From Polaromonas sp. 39-63-25 (GTDB lineage Bacteria; Pseudomonadota; Gammaproteobacteria; Burkholderiales; Burkholderiaceae_C), in NCBI RefSeq assembly GCF_002278925.1, contig NZ_NCJH01000007.1, positions 124,001 through 188,000 on the forward strand: DNA of 64,000 bases, given 5' to 3'. Within the stretch, counting starts at the first letter, position 1. Each line of letters begins with the position of its first letter. This document shows, in pieces, positions 1 to 11,649 of this stretch. The notes under the pieces are model-generated. The model was not told where the DNA came from and ran no database searches. It saw only the letters and a program-made list of their open reading frames with translations. Made by a program: the position numbers and the translations under genes.

Positions 1-711
1 AATGAAAACGACACCGTGGTCAACGACGAGATCAAGTTCGGCGACAACGACACCCTGGGCGCGCTGGTGGCCAATCTGGTGGACGCGGACGTGCTGGTCA
101 TCCTGACGGACCAGAAGGGCCTGTACACCGCCGACCCGCGCAAGGATGCTTCTGCGCGTTTTGTCCATGAGGCCCAGGCCGGTGACCCGGCGCTGGAAGC
201 CATGGCAGGCGGCGCCGGCTCCAGCATCGGCAAGGGCGGCATGATCACGAAAATCCTGGCGGCCAAACGCGCGGCCGGGTCCGGCGCCTCCACCGTGATT
301 GCCTGGGGCCGCGAACCGAATGCCCTGATCCGCCTGACACAGGGCGAGGCCATTGGCACGCTGCTTGTTGCCCAGACGGGAAAGAACCAGGCCCGCAAGC
401 AATGGATCGCCGACCATCTGCAGCTGCGTGGCGCCGTAACGGTGGACGCTGGCGCGGCCGTCAAGGTACGCGACGAGGGCAAAAGCCTGCTGCCCATCGG
501 CATGACCACCGTGCAGGGCGAGTTTTCCCGCGGAGATGTGATTGCCATCCGCGACGGCGACGGCACCGAAGTTGCCCGGGGGCTGGCCAACTACTCCAGC
601 GCCGAGGCCCGGCTGATCTGCCGCAAACCCTCTTCAGAATTTGAAAAGCTGCTCGGTTACACCGGTGAAGCCGAAATGATCCACCGGACCAACCTGGTGC
701 TTACGGCCTGA
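1..711 (+). CDS. proB: Glutamate 5-kinase, 3' part (gene starts before the window)
   Basis: Catalyses ATP-dependent phosphorylation of glutamate to gamma-glutamyl phosphate, the first step of proline synthesis, in the cytoplasm. The reading frame is open from base 1 and begins inside the kinase domain at the conserved NENDTV segment followed by [10 protein letters not shown], so the N-terminal half lies upstream. The substrate-binding [12 protein letters not shown] stretch is visible. The last 80 or so residues form a PUA domain, as in full-length bacterial ProB. The stop overlaps the convergent CNP1-like gene by 11 bp. Only the upstream truncation at the window edge is notable; the visible part looks intact. 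Confidence 0.97.
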   Translation, partial: NENDTVVNDEIKFGDNDTLGALVANLVDADVLVILTDQKGLYTADPRKDASARFVHEAQAGDPALEAMAGGAGSSIGKGGMITKILAAKRAAGSGASTVIAWGREPNALIRLTQGEAIGTLLVAQTGKNQARKQWIADHLQLRGAVTVDAGAAVKVRDEGKSLLPIGMTTVQGEFSRGDVIAIRDGDGTEVARGLANYSSAEARLICRKPSSEFEKLLGYTGEAEMIHRTNLVLTA

Positions 712-1198
712 GTCCCTGGGTTTTGAGCAGGCGGACCATTTCCTCGACCGAGGACGGGGGCGCAGAGTTGTTGCAGGCCCCGGCCTTGGCCAGTTGCAGC
801 GCGTGCCGCGTCGATGCGCTGCCGAAAAGCGAGCGCCATTCCGGCTTGTCGACCTTGACCCAGGTGCCTTCCGGGGTGTAGCGGGCATAGGTCTTGAGCT
901 CCCCGCTGATGCAGCGCAAGCCTTCATAAAACACATTGCGCGCACCGCTGGCGCTGCTGGCAACCATCACGTAGCGGACAATCCCGTCGTCCGAGATACG
1001 CAAGGTGGCCGGATCCACGCCAAAAACCAGCGAGGAACCCGCCACATCAAAAGTCAGAAGTTTTCGCGTGTCAAAAGCCGGTGGCGCTGGCACCTCGCCT
1101 TCTTTCCAGTCGAGGGGATCGGTGTTGATATTGGGCTGTGCCCAAGCCGCCAGGGAAAGGCCCAGCAAACATGCCGCACCCCAGGATTTAAATGTCAT
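701..1198 (-). CDS. CNP1-like family secreted protein
   Basis: A 165-residue protein matching the CNP1-like family, a group of uncharacterised proteobacterial proteins; no function should be assumed. Residues 1-20 form a Sec signal peptide ending in an AWAQ cleavage-type site, so the mature protein is probably periplasmic. The chosen ATG encodes [13 protein letters not shown] longer upstream frame is open but only reads through the rppH coding region. It overlaps the rppH 3' end by 11 bp, suggesting joint transcription, and overlaps proB convergently. The mature part has two cysteines that could form a disulfide. Confidence 0.8.
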   Translation of the reverse strand: MTFKSWGAACLLGLSLAAWAQPNINTDPLDWKEGEVPAPPAFDTRKLLTFDVAGSSLVFGVDPATLRISDDGIVRYVMVASSASGARNVFYEGLRCISGELKTYARYTPEGTWVKVDKPEWRSLFGSASTRHALQLAKAGACNNSAPPSSVEEMVRLLKTQGLRP

Positions 1199-1825
1199 GC
1201 TTGTCTTTTCTGGCAGCAGCCATGAAGCTGGTTTGGGGATCGGGCTCGAACGTTGCACCAGGAGGCAATTCGAAAGATGCACCTGGCAAGCCGGGCCCGC
1301 GCAGCCCCTGAAGACCGGGCTCGCCCGAACCGACATCGGCCGGATCGCGGTGGCGCATGCCGCCACGCAAATAGCGGTTCCGGTGGTCGGGCCGCGGCTC
1401 GAAGCGGTTGTCAAAACGCGGCACGAAACGCGACAGTTCGGTCAGCGCCATTTCATAGACGCCGCGCTTGAATTCCACAACGACGTCCAGCGGAACCCAG
1501 TAGTCGTTCCAGCGCCAGGCGTCGAACTCCGGATGGTCGGTTGCGCGCAGGTTCAAGTCCCAGTCGTGACCGACCAGCTGCAGGAGAAACCAGATCTGTT
1601 TCTGGCCTTTGTAATGTCCGCGCGCATCGCGGCGGATAAACCGGTCAGGCACCTCATAGCGCAACCAGTCACGGGTCCGGGCAAGCAATTGCACATGTTG
1701 CGGCATCAGCCCCACTTCTTCGTGCAGTTCGCGGAACATGGCCTGCTCGGGATTTTCGCCCCGATCAATGCCACCCTGCGGAAACTGCCACGAGTGGGTA
1801 CCCGAAAGCCGTCCCGGTCAAGCAT
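1188..1825 (-). pseudogene. rppH: RNA pyrophosphohydrolase RppH, frameshifted by an internal deletion
   Basis: RppH is a Nudix hydrolase that removes pyrophosphate from mRNA 5' ends and starts decay. The gene begins normally at 1825 with MLDREGFR-like codons (MLDRDGFR). The sequence then jumps straight to the [10 protein letters not shown] segment in another frame. The roughly 21 residues that normally lie between (first beta strands, PNVGIILLN... type) are absent, which corresponds to a loss of about 61 bp. Downstream of the junction the Nudix box ([13 protein letters not shown] then RELHEEVG) and the proline-rich C-terminus are intact and open to 1188. The first in-frame ATG after the junction (1739) lies inside the Nudix box, so a product from it would not be active. 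This is either a true recent deletion or an assembly error. Confidence 0.8.
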
Positions 1826-1855
1826 AATCAAACCTCAATTTTTTAAACTGAGTCC

Positions 1856-1884
1856 ATTATGCACAGCAGAATGCTCAGAGCCAA
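1856..1884 (-). promoter_or_regulatory. Sigma-70-type promoter for rppH
   Basis: On the minus strand TTGGCT (1884-1879) and CATAAT (1861-1856) are separated by 17 bp. The predicted transcription start is near 1849, about 24 bp before the rppH ATG. A small hairpin (CTCAGTTT/AAATTGAG) lies between promoter and gene. The match is by eye to the sigma-70 consensus. It shows that the regulatory region of the broken gene is still in place. Confidence 0.45.
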
Positions 1885-1938
1885 GCGCACGCCGGGGCGG
1901 CAGTCCCAAAAACCTCACGAAGCCCGGAAAAACCATCC

Positions 1939-3684
1939 ATGAAAGCCTCCCAGTTCTTCATTTCCACCCTCAAGGAAGCGCCCGCTGACGCCGAGGTGGT
2001 GAGCCACCAGTTGATGATGCGCGCCGGCATGATCAAGAAACTGGGCGCCGGCATCTACAACTACATGCCCATGGGCCTGCGCGTGATCCACAAGGTGGAA
2101 GCCATCGTTCGCGAGGAAATGAACCGCGCCGGCGCGGTGGAAATGAGCATGCCGGTGATCCAGCCGGCCGAACTCTGGCAGGAAACCGGCCGGTTTGCAT
2201 CCATGGGGCCGGAACTGCTGCGCATCAAGGACCGCCATGGCCGGGACTTTGTGGTGCAGCCGACCAGCGAGGAAGTCATCACCGACGTAATGCGCCAGGA
2301 CATCAAGAGCTACAAGCAGCTGCCCAAAAACCTGTACCAGATCCAGACGAAATTCCGCGACGAACGCCGGCCACGCTTTGGCCTGATGCGCGGGCGCGAG
2401 TTCATCATGAAGGACGCCTACAGCTTTGACCGCGACCAGACCGCCGCCAAGGCCAGCTACCAAGTCATGGCGCAGGCTTACCGCCGGATTTTTGACCGCT
2501 TCGGCCTGACCTACCGCGCCGTCGCGGCCGACAGCGGCGCGATTGGCGGCGACCTCAGCGAAGAGTTCCAGGTGATCGCCGCCACCGGCGAAGACGCCAT
2601 CGTCTACTGCCCGGAGAGCGACTACGCCGCCAACATGGAAAAAGCCGAGGCGCTGGCGCCTCAGGGGGCGCGCCCTGCCCCGGCGCAGGACATGACCAGG
2701 ACACCGACGCCAGGCAAAGCTACCTGCGCCGACGTGGCCGAACTGCTGGGGCTGCCGCTGGCACGCACCGTCAAGTCGCTGGTGCTGGCCACCGATGAAC
2801 TCAACGACTACGACGAAGTAGTCAAGACCCAGGTCTGGCTGCTGCTGCTGCGCGGCGACCACGACATGAACGAAGTCAAGCTTGGCAAGCTGCCGGGGCT
2901 CAATGCAGGCTTCCGTTTTGCCACCCTAGAGGAGATTGAGGAGCACTTTGGCTGCAAGCCGGGTTACCTCGGGCCGGTGGGCTTGAAGAAGCCGCTCAAC
3001 ATCGTGGCCGACCGGGAGGTGGCGGCAATGAGCGACTGGATCTGCGGCGCCAACGAAGCAGACTTCCACATCACCGGCGTGAACTGGGGCCGCGATCTGC
3101 CCGAGCCCGACCTGATCGCCGACATCCGCAACGTGGTCGCCGGTGACGCCTCCCCCGACGGCAAGGGCGTGCTGGCGATTGAACGCGGCATCGAAGTGGG
3201 CCATGTGTTCTACCTCGGCACCAAATACAGCCAGGCGATGAACGCGACCTTTCTCGACGAAAACGGCAAGCCGCAATTCCTCGAAATGGGCTGCTACGGC
3301 ATCGGCATCACACGCCTGCCGGCAGCGGCGATCGAGCAAAACCATGACGAGCGCGGCATCATCTGGCCGGACGCGATTGCACCTTTTACCGTGGTGCTCT
3401 GCCCCATCAGCCCGGACCGTTTCCCCGAGGTGAAAGCGGCGGCGGAGAAGCTTCATGACGAACTGGTCGCCGCCGGTGTGGATGTGATCCTGGACGACCG
3501 GGGCGAACGGCCGGGTGCCATGTTTGCCGACTGGGAACTCATCGGGGTGCCGCACCGCGTCACCATCGGCGACCGCGGCCTGAAAGACGGCCAGCTGGAA
3601 TACCAGCACCGCCGCGACGCCGCATCGAGCAAGATCGACCTTGCCGGCGCCTTCCACTTCCTCAAGGGAAAACTGGCCCTCTGA
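1939..3684 (+). CDS. proS: Proline--tRNA ligase
   Basis: Charges tRNA-Pro with proline in the cytoplasm. At 581 residues it is the long bacterial (ProS type 1) form. Class II synthetase motif 2 is visible as [17 protein letters not shown] and motif 3 as [14 protein letters not shown]. Between them, at about residues 220-390, lies the INS editing domain (YbaK-like) that hydrolyses alanyl-tRNA-Pro. A C-terminal anticodon-binding domain follows from about residue 475 ([11 protein letters not shown]). The gene is divergent from rppH. The ATG at 1939 gives the usual N-terminus [15 protein letters not shown]. The next gene starts 5 bp after its stop, so the two are probably one transcript. Confidence 0.97.
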   Translation: MKASQFFISTLKEAPADAEVVSHQLMMRAGMIKKLGAGIYNYMPMGLRVIHKVEAIVREEMNRAGAVEMSMPVIQPAELWQETGRFASMGPELLRIKDRHGRDFVVQPTSEEVITDVMRQDIKSYKQLPKNLYQIQTKFRDERRPRFGLMRGREFIMKDAYSFDRDQTAAKASYQVMAQAYRRIFDRFGLTYRAVAADSGAIGGDLSEEFQVIAATGEDAIVYCPESDYAANMEKAEALAPQGARPAPAQDMTRTPTPGKATCADVAELLGLPLARTVKSLVLATDELNDYDEVVKTQVWLLLLRGDHDMNEVKLGKLPGLNAGFRFATLEEIEEHFGCKPGYLGPVGLKKPLNIVADREVAAMSDWICGANEADFHITGVNWGRDLPEPDLIADIRNVVAGDASPDGKGVLAIERGIEVGHVFYLGTKYSQAMNATFLDENGKPQFLEMGCYGIGITRLPAAAIEQNHDERGIIWPDAIAPFTVVLCPISPDRFPEVKAAAEKLHDELVAAGVDVILDDRGERPGAMFADWELIGVPHRVTIGDRGLKDGQLEYQHRRDAASSKIDLAGAFHFLKGKLAL

Positions 3685-3689
3685 GCTCA

Positions 3690-4373
3690 ATGAGGCCGTC
3701 CAACTTCTTTTTGTCACCCCAGACACCCGCTGCAGCCGCGCCCCCGCCGGCTTCCGGGCTTTCAAGAAGAAAGTGCCTGCAGTCCTTTTCCATTCTGGGG
3801 GGAGCGCTCCTTTTTTCGGAGCAATCCCAGGCCGGTGCGCAGATCGAAGAACCCCTGATCGACTCGGTTCGCACGGCGTTGAGTTCGGCCGTCGCCAGCC
3901 AGGCGCCGCCGGTGCCCGAATTTCGCGACACCGAAAGCCGCCTCGCCTACCTGCGCTGGCTGGGCGCCATGAGCGACCGGCTCAGGAAGAAAAAGCCGGA
4001 ATGGCAGATCCGCAAGGAATTCCTGCAGACGGTCTGGTACGAAAGCAAACGCGCCGGCCTGGACGTGGCGCTGGTGCTGGGCCTGATCCAGGTCGAAAGC
4101 AATTTCCGCAAATTTGCGGTCAGCCGTGTCGGCGCCCGTGGCTACATGCAGGTCATGCCTTTCTGGACCCGAGTCATTGGCGACGGCGATGCCGGCAAGC
4201 TGTTTCACATGCAGACCAACCTGCGTTTTGGCTGCGTGATCCTGCGGCACTACCTGGACCGGGAAAAAGGCGACCTGTTCCTGGGCCTGGGCCGTTACAA
4301 CGGCTCGCGCGGCAAGGCGGCCTATCCGGATGCGGTGCTGGGTGCGAGAAAACAGTGGGAATTCACGGCCTGA
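3690..4373 (+). CDS. Lytic transglycosylase (SLT domain)
   Basis: A 227-residue exported murein hydrolase of the soluble lytic transglycosylase fold, which cleaves the MurNAc-GlcNAc bond to form anhydromuropeptides. The N-terminus carries SRRKCLQSF before a hydrophobic stretch ending near QSQA, resembling a twin-arginine signal; Sec export is also possible. The SLT core runs from about residue 115 to the end. The catalytic glutamate is E136 in QVESNF, followed by the family motif GARGYMQVMP and a later GRYNGSRG segment. It follows proS by 5 bp. This proS-transglycosylase pair is common in Burkholderiales. The exact subclass (mltC-like versus other) cannot be set from motifs alone. Confidence 0.9.
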   Translation: MRPSNFFLSPQTPAAAAPPPASGLSRRKCLQSFSILGGALLFSEQSQAGAQIEEPLIDSVRTALSSAVASQAPPVPEFRDTESRLAYLRWLGAMSDRLRKKKPEWQIRKEFLQTVWYESKRAGLDVALVLGLIQVESNFRKFAVSRVGARGYMQVMPFWTRVIGDGDAGKLFHMQTNLRFGCVILRHYLDREKGDLFLGLGRYNGSRGKAAYPDAVLGARKQWEFTA

Positions 4374-4404
4374 GGCCGGCGCCCAAACGATACGCCGAAT
4401 TTTC

Positions 4405-4458
4405 AAGCCAAAAGTGCCTACAGCCCTTATTCAGCAAGCGCAGGCAGCTATCAATAAC
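4405..4458 (-). repeat. ATAGCT-type dispersed repeat, copy A
   Basis: On the minus strand the sequence runs GTTATTGATAGCTGCCTGCG, then AATAAGGGCTGTAGGCACTTTT. It has the order of parts seen in seven other places in the window (ATAGCTGC, TGCG, GGGCTG-AGGC, T-run). It sits between the transglycosylase stop (4373) and the mutT stop (4492), two convergent genes. Confidence 0.75.
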
Positions 4459-4491
4459 AGAGCACGTCAAGGCCGCCGGTGCACGAACCGG

Positions 4492-4962
4492 TCAATCGGC
4501 AGCGTGCGTCGCGCCGGGAAACCGGCGTTCGGCCGCGAACCAGCCCAGCACCGGCAGCGTACCCGGCAACACAGGCCAGACCTCCACCGGCAGGCGCTGC
4601 CAGGCACACTGCTGACCCTCGTGCATCTGCAACTCGCCGGTCCAGTCGAACACCTTGCAGAAATGCAGCCGCACCAGCGCGTGTGGGTAGTCCACCAGCT
4701 CGATTTTCCAGGGCTGGACGGCGCCAATCGTGATACCGATTTCTTCCCGCAATTCGCGGCGCAAAGCCTGCTCCACTGTCTCGCCGGGTTCCAGCTTGCC
4801 GCCGGGGAACTCCCAGTAGTGTTCATAGACTTTGCCCGGGGGCCGCGAGGTCAGCAGGAAGTCGCCGTCCGGCCGCAACAATACCCCAACCGCGACATCG
4901 ACCACCTTGCGGTCGGCGCCGCCCTCGCGCGGGCGCTCGCCGTCGGCAACCAGCACACTCAT
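4492..4962 (-). CDS. mutT: Nudix hydrolase, MutT-type (8-oxo-dGTP diphosphatase)
   Basis: A 156-residue Nudix protein that most likely removes oxidised dGTP from the nucleotide pool. The Nudix box is complete at about residues 54-76: GGKLEPGE, then a seven-residue spacer, then RELREEIGI (pattern G-x5-E-x7-REUxEExGU). The flanking WEFPGGK and the C-terminal LP.EVWPVLPGTLPVL segment resemble MutT. The ATG overlaps the end of the upstream DUF815 ATPase gene by 4 bp, so translation is probably coupled. Pairing of mutT with this ATPase is usual in Comamonadaceae. Substrate choice among oxidised nucleotides is inferred from family. Confidence 0.9.
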   Translation of the reverse strand: MSVLVADGERPREGGADRKVVDVAVGVLLRPDGDFLLTSRPPGKVYEHYWEFPGGKLEPGETVEQALRRELREEIGITIGAVQPWKIELVDYPHALVRLHFCKVFDWTGELQMHEGQQCAWQRLPVEVWPVLPGTLPVLGWFAAERRFPGATHAAD

Positions 4963-5903
4963 GTCGCGTGATCAGCCGCCGCGTCGCCGGGCCGCTCGTA
5001 TGCCGCGATGGGCGCTGCGGCGGTGGGCCGCTGCTCGCTGTCACGGCCGGCGTAGTCGCGCGCGAACTGGTAGGCCACGCGGCCGCTGCGCGAGCCGCGC
5101 TCCAGCGCCCAGACCAGTGATGCCGGTTGGGCCGCGGTGATCGCGTCCTGGCCGACGCCGAACGATGACAGCCACTGCGCGACGATGATCAGGTATTCGT
5201 CCTGGCTGAACGGGTAGAAGCTGACCCACAGGCCAAAGCGTTCGGACAGCGAAATCTTTTCCTCGACCACCTCGCCGGGATGCACCTCGCCGTCTTCACT
5301 GCGGGAGTAGGTGAGGTTTTCCGTCATGTACTCGGGCAGCAGGTGGCGCCGGTTGCTGGTCGCGTAAATCAGCACATTCGGCGTGGCCGCGGCGATGGAC
5401 CCGTCGAGGATGGACTTGAGCGCCTTGTAGCCCGGCTCGCCTTCTTCAAAACTCAGGTCGTCGCAGAACACGATGAATTTTTCGCTCAGACCGGAGACCA
5501 CATCGACGATGTCGGGCAAGTCGGTCAGGTCGGTCTTGTCGACCTCAATCAGGCGCAGGCCGCGCACCGAATAGGCGTTGAGGCAGGCCTTGATCAGCGA
5601 GGACTTGCCGGTGCCGCGGGCGCCGGTCAACAGCACATTGTTGGCGGGCTTGCCGAGCACGAACTGCTCGGTGTTGCGCCGGATCTTTTCCTTCTGGCCG
5701 TCGATTTCCTTGAGGTCCGTGAGGCTCATGCTGCCGATGTGGCGCACCGGCTCCAGCGAGCCGTGGCCGGAGCTGCGCTTGCGGTAGCGCCAGGCGATCG
5801 CCTGGCTCCAGTCGGGTGCGGACAGCGGTTGCGGCAACACGGACTCAATCCGCGCCAGCAGGGATTCCGCACGCGCCATCAGGCGCTCAAATTGCTCGTT
5901 CAT
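4959..5903 (-). CDS. DUF815-family P-loop ATPase
   Basis: A 314-residue cytoplasmic AAA-type ATPase of the DUF815 family; its biological role is not established. Walker A is GARGTGKSS at residues 94-102, Walker B is VFCDD at about 146-150, and a sensor-like TSNRRHL follows at about 180. The first 50 residues are predicted helical. The C-terminal 25 residues (PTAAAPIAAYERPGD) are low-complexity. The start MNEQFERLMARAESLL is the usual one for the family. It ends 4 bp inside mutT and lies 33 bp downstream of the argJ stop on the same strand, so argJ-ATPase-mutT may be one unit. Confidence 0.88.
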   Translation of the reverse strand: MNEQFERLMARAESLLARIESVLPQPLSAPDWSQAIAWRYRKRSSGHGSLEPVRHIGSMSLTDLKEIDGQKEKIRRNTEQFVLGKPANNVLLTGARGTGKSSLIKACLNAYSVRGLRLIEVDKTDLTDLPDIVDVVSGLSEKFIVFCDDLSFEEGEPGYKALKSILDGSIAAATPNVLIYATSNRRHLLPEYMTENLTYSRSEDGEVHPGEVVEEKISLSERFGLWVSFYPFSQDEYLIIVAQWLSSFGVGQDAITAAQPASLVWALERGSRSGRVAYQFARDYAGRDSEQRPTAAAPIAAYERPGDAAADHAT

Positions 5904-5936
5904 GGTCGATCAGGTACGAAGGAAAAGCAGGGACGC

Positions 5937-7178
5937 TCAACTGCGGTAGTCGGCGTTGATCTTGACGTAGTCGTAGGACAGGTCACAGGTCCAGACCGTG
6001 TCCACGGCCTGGCCGCGACCCAGCAACACGCGCACGGTGATTTCGCTTTGTTTCATCACGCGCTGGCCGTCGGCCTCGACATAGCCCGGATGCCGTCCGC
6101 CGTTTTTGGCCACCAGCACATCGTCCAGGTAAAGGTCGATTTTTGTCTGGTCGAGATCGGCGATGCCGGCATAACCGACGGCGGCCAGGATGCGGCCGAG
6201 GTTGGGATCGCTGGCAAAAAAGGCCGTCTTGACCAGCGGCGAATGCGCAATCGCATAAGCCACGAGACGGCATTCGGCAGCGGTTTTGCCGCCCTCGACC
6301 TTCACCGTGATGAACTTGGTGGCACCCTCTCCGTCGCGCACGATGGCCTGTGCCAGCTTTTTCGCGATATCCAGCATGGCAGCCTTCAGGACCTGGCCGT
6401 CGGGGCTGTCCAGCGAAGTGACAGGGGCATGCCTGGCCTGGTTGCTCGCGATCACGACAAACGAGTCGTTGGTGGAGGTGTCCCCATCGACCGTGATGCG
6501 GTTGAAAGAGCCCTCGGCCAGTTCGGTGGCGAGCTGCGCCATCAGGCCTTGCGCCACACAGGCGTCGGTCGCCAGAAATCCCAGCATGGTGGCCATGTTG
6601 GGCCGTATCATGCCGGCGCCCTTGCTGATGCCGGTGATGGTCACGGGTACACCACCCAGGGTGATGCGGCTGGAAAACGCCTTGGCCACGGTGTCCGTGG
6701 TCATGATGGCCTCGGCAGCCCGGCCCCAGTTGTCGGCCTTGGCATCGGCCAGTGCAGCGGGCAGGCCTGCGGCGATGCGTTCGTGCGGCAGGGGCTCCAT
6801 GATCACACCGGTGGAAAACGGCAGGATCTGTTCCGGAGCCACATTGAGTTCGCGCGCCAGCGCAATGCAGCTGGCGTGCGCCCGGCTCAGGCCGTCCGCG
6901 CCGGTGCCGGCATTGGCGTTGCCGGTGTTGATCAGCATGGCCCGTATGCCCAGGCTCTGACCGCCTTTTTTGGCGAGGTGCTCGCGGCAAATCTGCACCG
7001 GTGCGGCGCAGAAGCGGTTTTGTGTGAACACCGCACCGACCGAAGCGCCCTCATCGAGCAGCAGCACCGACAGGTCCTTGCGGCCGGCCTTGCGTATGCC
7101 CGCCTCGGCAATGCCCCAGCGCACGCCGGGCACGGGATGGAGCTGGTCGGCAGGCGTGGCAAGCAGGTTCACAGGCAT
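5937..7178 (-). CDS. argJ: Bifunctional ornithine acetyltransferase / N-acetylglutamate synthase
   Basis: ArgJ moves the acetyl group from N-acetylornithine to glutamate, recycling acetyl groups in arginine synthesis; many members also acetylate glutamate with acetyl-CoA. The 413-residue precursor cleaves itself between Ala196 and Thr197 in the motif NMATML, freeing Thr197 as nucleophile. The preceding KGAGMI and the STGVIME segment of the active site are present. The C-terminus ends with the conserved ..VKINADYRS. It lies 37 bp downstream of secA on the same strand. Whether this copy is mono- or bifunctional cannot be decided from sequence. Confidence 0.96.
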   Translation of the reverse strand: MPVNLLATPADQLHPVPGVRWGIAEAGIRKAGRKDLSVLLLDEGASVGAVFTQNRFCAAPVQICREHLAKKGGQSLGIRAMLINTGNANAGTGADGLSRAHASCIALARELNVAPEQILPFSTGVIMEPLPHERIAAGLPAALADAKADNWGRAAEAIMTTDTVAKAFSSRITLGGVPVTITGISKGAGMIRPNMATMLGFLATDACVAQGLMAQLATELAEGSFNRITVDGDTSTNDSFVVIASNQARHAPVTSLDSPDGQVLKAAMLDIAKKLAQAIVRDGEGATKFITVKVEGGKTAAECRLVAYAIAHSPLVKTAFFASDPNLGRILAAVGYAGIADLDQTKIDLYLDDVLVAKNGGRHPGYVEADGQRVMKQSEITVRVLLGRGQAVDTVWTCDLSYDYVKINADYRS

Positions 7179-7215
7179 GTTGTCTTGGCTCCAGAAGCAG
7201 GCCGGCGGGCGAAAC

Positions 7216-9981
<2,766 letters not shown>

Positions 9982-10079
9982 AAATGCGAGGCCGCGCTGA
10001 CAGCTCCCATGAGCGGGCAGTGCGGCCGAAATCCTTATTGAGTATCGACTTAGGTGTGGGCGCTGCCAGCTGGTTTCAA

Positions 10080-10096
10080 CTGCGCGCGAAGCGCAG
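10080..10096 (-). terminator. Hairpin between the M23 peptidase gene and secA
   Basis: A perfect 6-bp stem CTGCGC/GCGCAG with a 5-nt loop lies 20 bp past the M23 peptidase stop. On the minus strand it is followed only by a weak T stretch, so termination would be partial at best. It may separate M23 from secA expression. Confidence 0.35.
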
Positions 10097-10116
10097 ATTT
10101 TACCTCTGCCGCGCTC

Positions 10117-11097
10117 TTACTTCGGCCGGACGGTCTGGACGGCCGGTCCCGGGGCCGAAGGAGCAGCGGCAAGCGCCATCGGCGCGGGCAGTTTCTGGCC
10201 CGCCGTCAGGAATTTCTGGGGATCCTGGAACACGCCCTGCACCAGCACCTCAAAATGCAGATGCGGCCCGGTCGAACGCCCGGTCGTGCCCACCTCGGCA
10301 ATTTTCTGGCCCCGCTTGATCAGGTCGCCCTTTTTAACCATCACCCTCGACGCATGACCATAACGGGACACCAGGTCGTTGCCGTGGTCGATTTCGACCA
10401 TGTTGCCGTACGCCGGGTGATATTCCTGCGTAACCACAACGCCTCCCGCCGCCGCCAGAATCGAGGTGCCGGGTTCGGCCGGGAAATCCAGCCCGGTGTG
10501 GAGTGCGGAGCGACCGTTCAGCGGGTCAATCCGCCAGCCAAAAGCGGAGCCGAGCACGCCGGCCGCCACCGGCTGCTGGGTGGGCACCATCATCTTCTTG
10601 ATCTTCTGGTCAAACAGCCTGGACTCCATCACCGTCATCAGGTCCACACGCTGATCTGTCAATTTGTCGAGGTCGGCCAGGGTCGCCTGCAGCTCTTCCA
10701 TGCTCAGCGAGCGTCCTTCCACCAGCGCACCGCCGCGCCCAGGCTGGGTCCTGATATCGTTGGGATTGACGCCTGCCAGGCCCGACACCCGCTCACCAAG
10801 CGATTCGAGCTGCATCATCTTGGCCTGCATTTCGCCCAGGCGTTTGGCCATGGCGTCGAGGTTTTCCCGCATGAAGCGGTCCCGTTGTTCGAACTCGTCC
10901 TTGACCACCAATTTGACGAGGGCACCGATCACCGGCCAGCCCTCGCGCGCACCCTTGAGGAAAACCCAGTGGTACATGCCTGCCGCCACCAGCATCAATG
11001 CCAGTGCCGCGACAAAACCCGCCACCACCAGCTTGGTTCCACTCAGATAAATGGCACGGCTTTGCGCCAGCCAGGCATCCGTGATAATCAAATGCAC
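10117..11097 (-). CDS. M23 family peptidase (LytM domain), membrane anchored
   Basis: A 326-residue envelope protein. One membrane span lies at about residues 28-49. A helical, probably coiled-coil region with MREN..AMAKRLGEMQAKM follows, and then a C-terminal M23/LytM domain from about residue 205. The zinc and active-site motifs are present: HTGLDFP (H-x3-D), EIDHGN, RYGHAS and GPHLHFEV (H-x-H). It therefore looks catalytically competent as a murein DD-endopeptidase, unlike EnvC-type activators that have lost the ligands. It is divergent from dciA, with 35 bp between start codons. Its position next to secA is conserved in Burkholderiales. Confidence 0.92.
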   Translation of the reverse strand: MHLIITDAWLAQSRAIYLSGTKLVVAGFVAALALMLVAAGMYHWVFLKGAREGWPVIGALVKLVVKDEFEQRDRFMRENLDAMAKRLGEMQAKMMQLESLGERVSGLAGVNPNDIRTQPGRGGALVEGRSLSMEELQATLADLDKLTDQRVDLMTVMESRLFDQKIKKMMVPTQQPVAAGVLGSAFGWRIDPLNGRSALHTGLDFPAEPGTSILAAAGGVVVTQEYHPAYGNMVEIDHGNDLVSRYGHASRVMVKKGDLIKRGQKIAEVGTTGRSTGPHLHFEVLVQGVFQDPQKFLTAGQKLPAPMALAAAPSAPGPAVQTVRPK

Positions 11098-11132
11098 GTG
11101 TTCGTCTCCTTCACAATCAGAGCCTGATAACC

Positions 11133-11450
11133 TTGAACTCCAGCCCTCGTCTCCACCAGGCCGTCACTTTCAGCCAGGCTGTCGAGAACTCGCCATCGCT
11201 GGCGCGGCTGGCCGGGCTTATCCAGGAATCCAGCGACCGGCTCAAGGCTGTGGAGTCCCTGATTCCTGAAGCCTTGCGCCCCGCGATTCAGGCTGGACCG
11301 ATTGAAGACGGCACCTGGTGCCTGCTGGTCAGCAGCAATGCCGCTGCGGCCAAAGTACGCCAGTTGCTGCCCCTGATCCAGTCCCGCCTGATCGACAAAG
11401 GTTGGAAGGTTACCTCAATTCGGTTGAAGATACTAATCGGCCGAAAGTAG
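11133..11450 (+). CDS. DciA/DUF721-like protein
   Basis: A 105-residue protein of the DUF721 type. Family members called DciA help load the replicative helicase DnaB, and the motif-level resemblance here is modest. Recognisable parts are the central LIPEALRPAIQAG segment and the following WCLLVSSNAAAAKVRQLLPLIQSRL helix region. The location divergent from the M23 gene, close to secA, is the usual site of this family in betaproteobacteria. This version is shorter than gammaproteobacterial DciA. Several possible start codons exist; the ATG at 11133 was chosen because it gives the typical N-terminus. Confidence 0.7.
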   Translation: MNSSPRLHQAVTFSQAVENSPSLARLAGLIQESSDRLKAVESLIPEALRPAIQAGPIEDGTWCLLVSSNAAAAKVRQLLPLIQSRLIDKGWKVTSIRLKILIGRK

Positions 11451-11470
11451 TAGCCAGCCTGACCTGCTCA

Positions 11471-11496
11471 CGGCCAAGGCCAGCCTGCCTTGGCCG
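11471..11496. terminator. Strong inverted repeat between dciA and tRNA-Thr
   Basis: CGGCCAAGG and CCTTGGCCG form a perfect 9-bp stem around an 8-nt loop, in the gap between two convergent transcription units (dciA on plus, tRNA on minus). No clear T run follows on either strand, so it may act as a bidirectional or processing hairpin rather than a classical intrinsic terminator. Confidence 0.5.
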
Positions 11497-11561
11497 GACT
11501 GCTATCAAATGGGGAGTCAACACTGTCCGCTGGCAGCAGGCCGGGGCAGGATGGAGGAAAA

Positions 11562-11637
11562 TGGTGCCGCTTGTCGGATTCGAACTGACGACCTACCGCT
11601 TACAAGGCGGTTGCTCTACCAACTGAGCTAAAGCGGC
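11562..11637 (-). tRNA. tRNA-Thr, anticodon TGT, CCA encoded
   Basis: A full cloverleaf can be folded by eye. The acceptor stem is GCCGCTT/AAGCGGC, the D arm GCTC/GAGC, and the anticodon stem ACCGC/GCGGT with loop CTTGTAA (anticodon TGT, reads ACA and probably ACN). The T arm has loop TTCGAAT and one A-C mismatch in its stem. The discriminator is A and the CCA end is encoded. The 5' end lies only 12 bp beyond the sspB stop on the same strand, so it is probably processed from, or transcribed with, the sspAB message. Confidence 0.95.
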
Positions 11638-11649
11638 ACAAACTCTATT

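Noticed and set aside
11497-11550. Possible ATAGCT-type repeat between dciA and the tRNA gene
   Set aside because: GCTATCAAAT and GCAGGCC occur at roughly the right spacing, but the central ATAGCTGC core is absent. It may be a remnant and was not counted.
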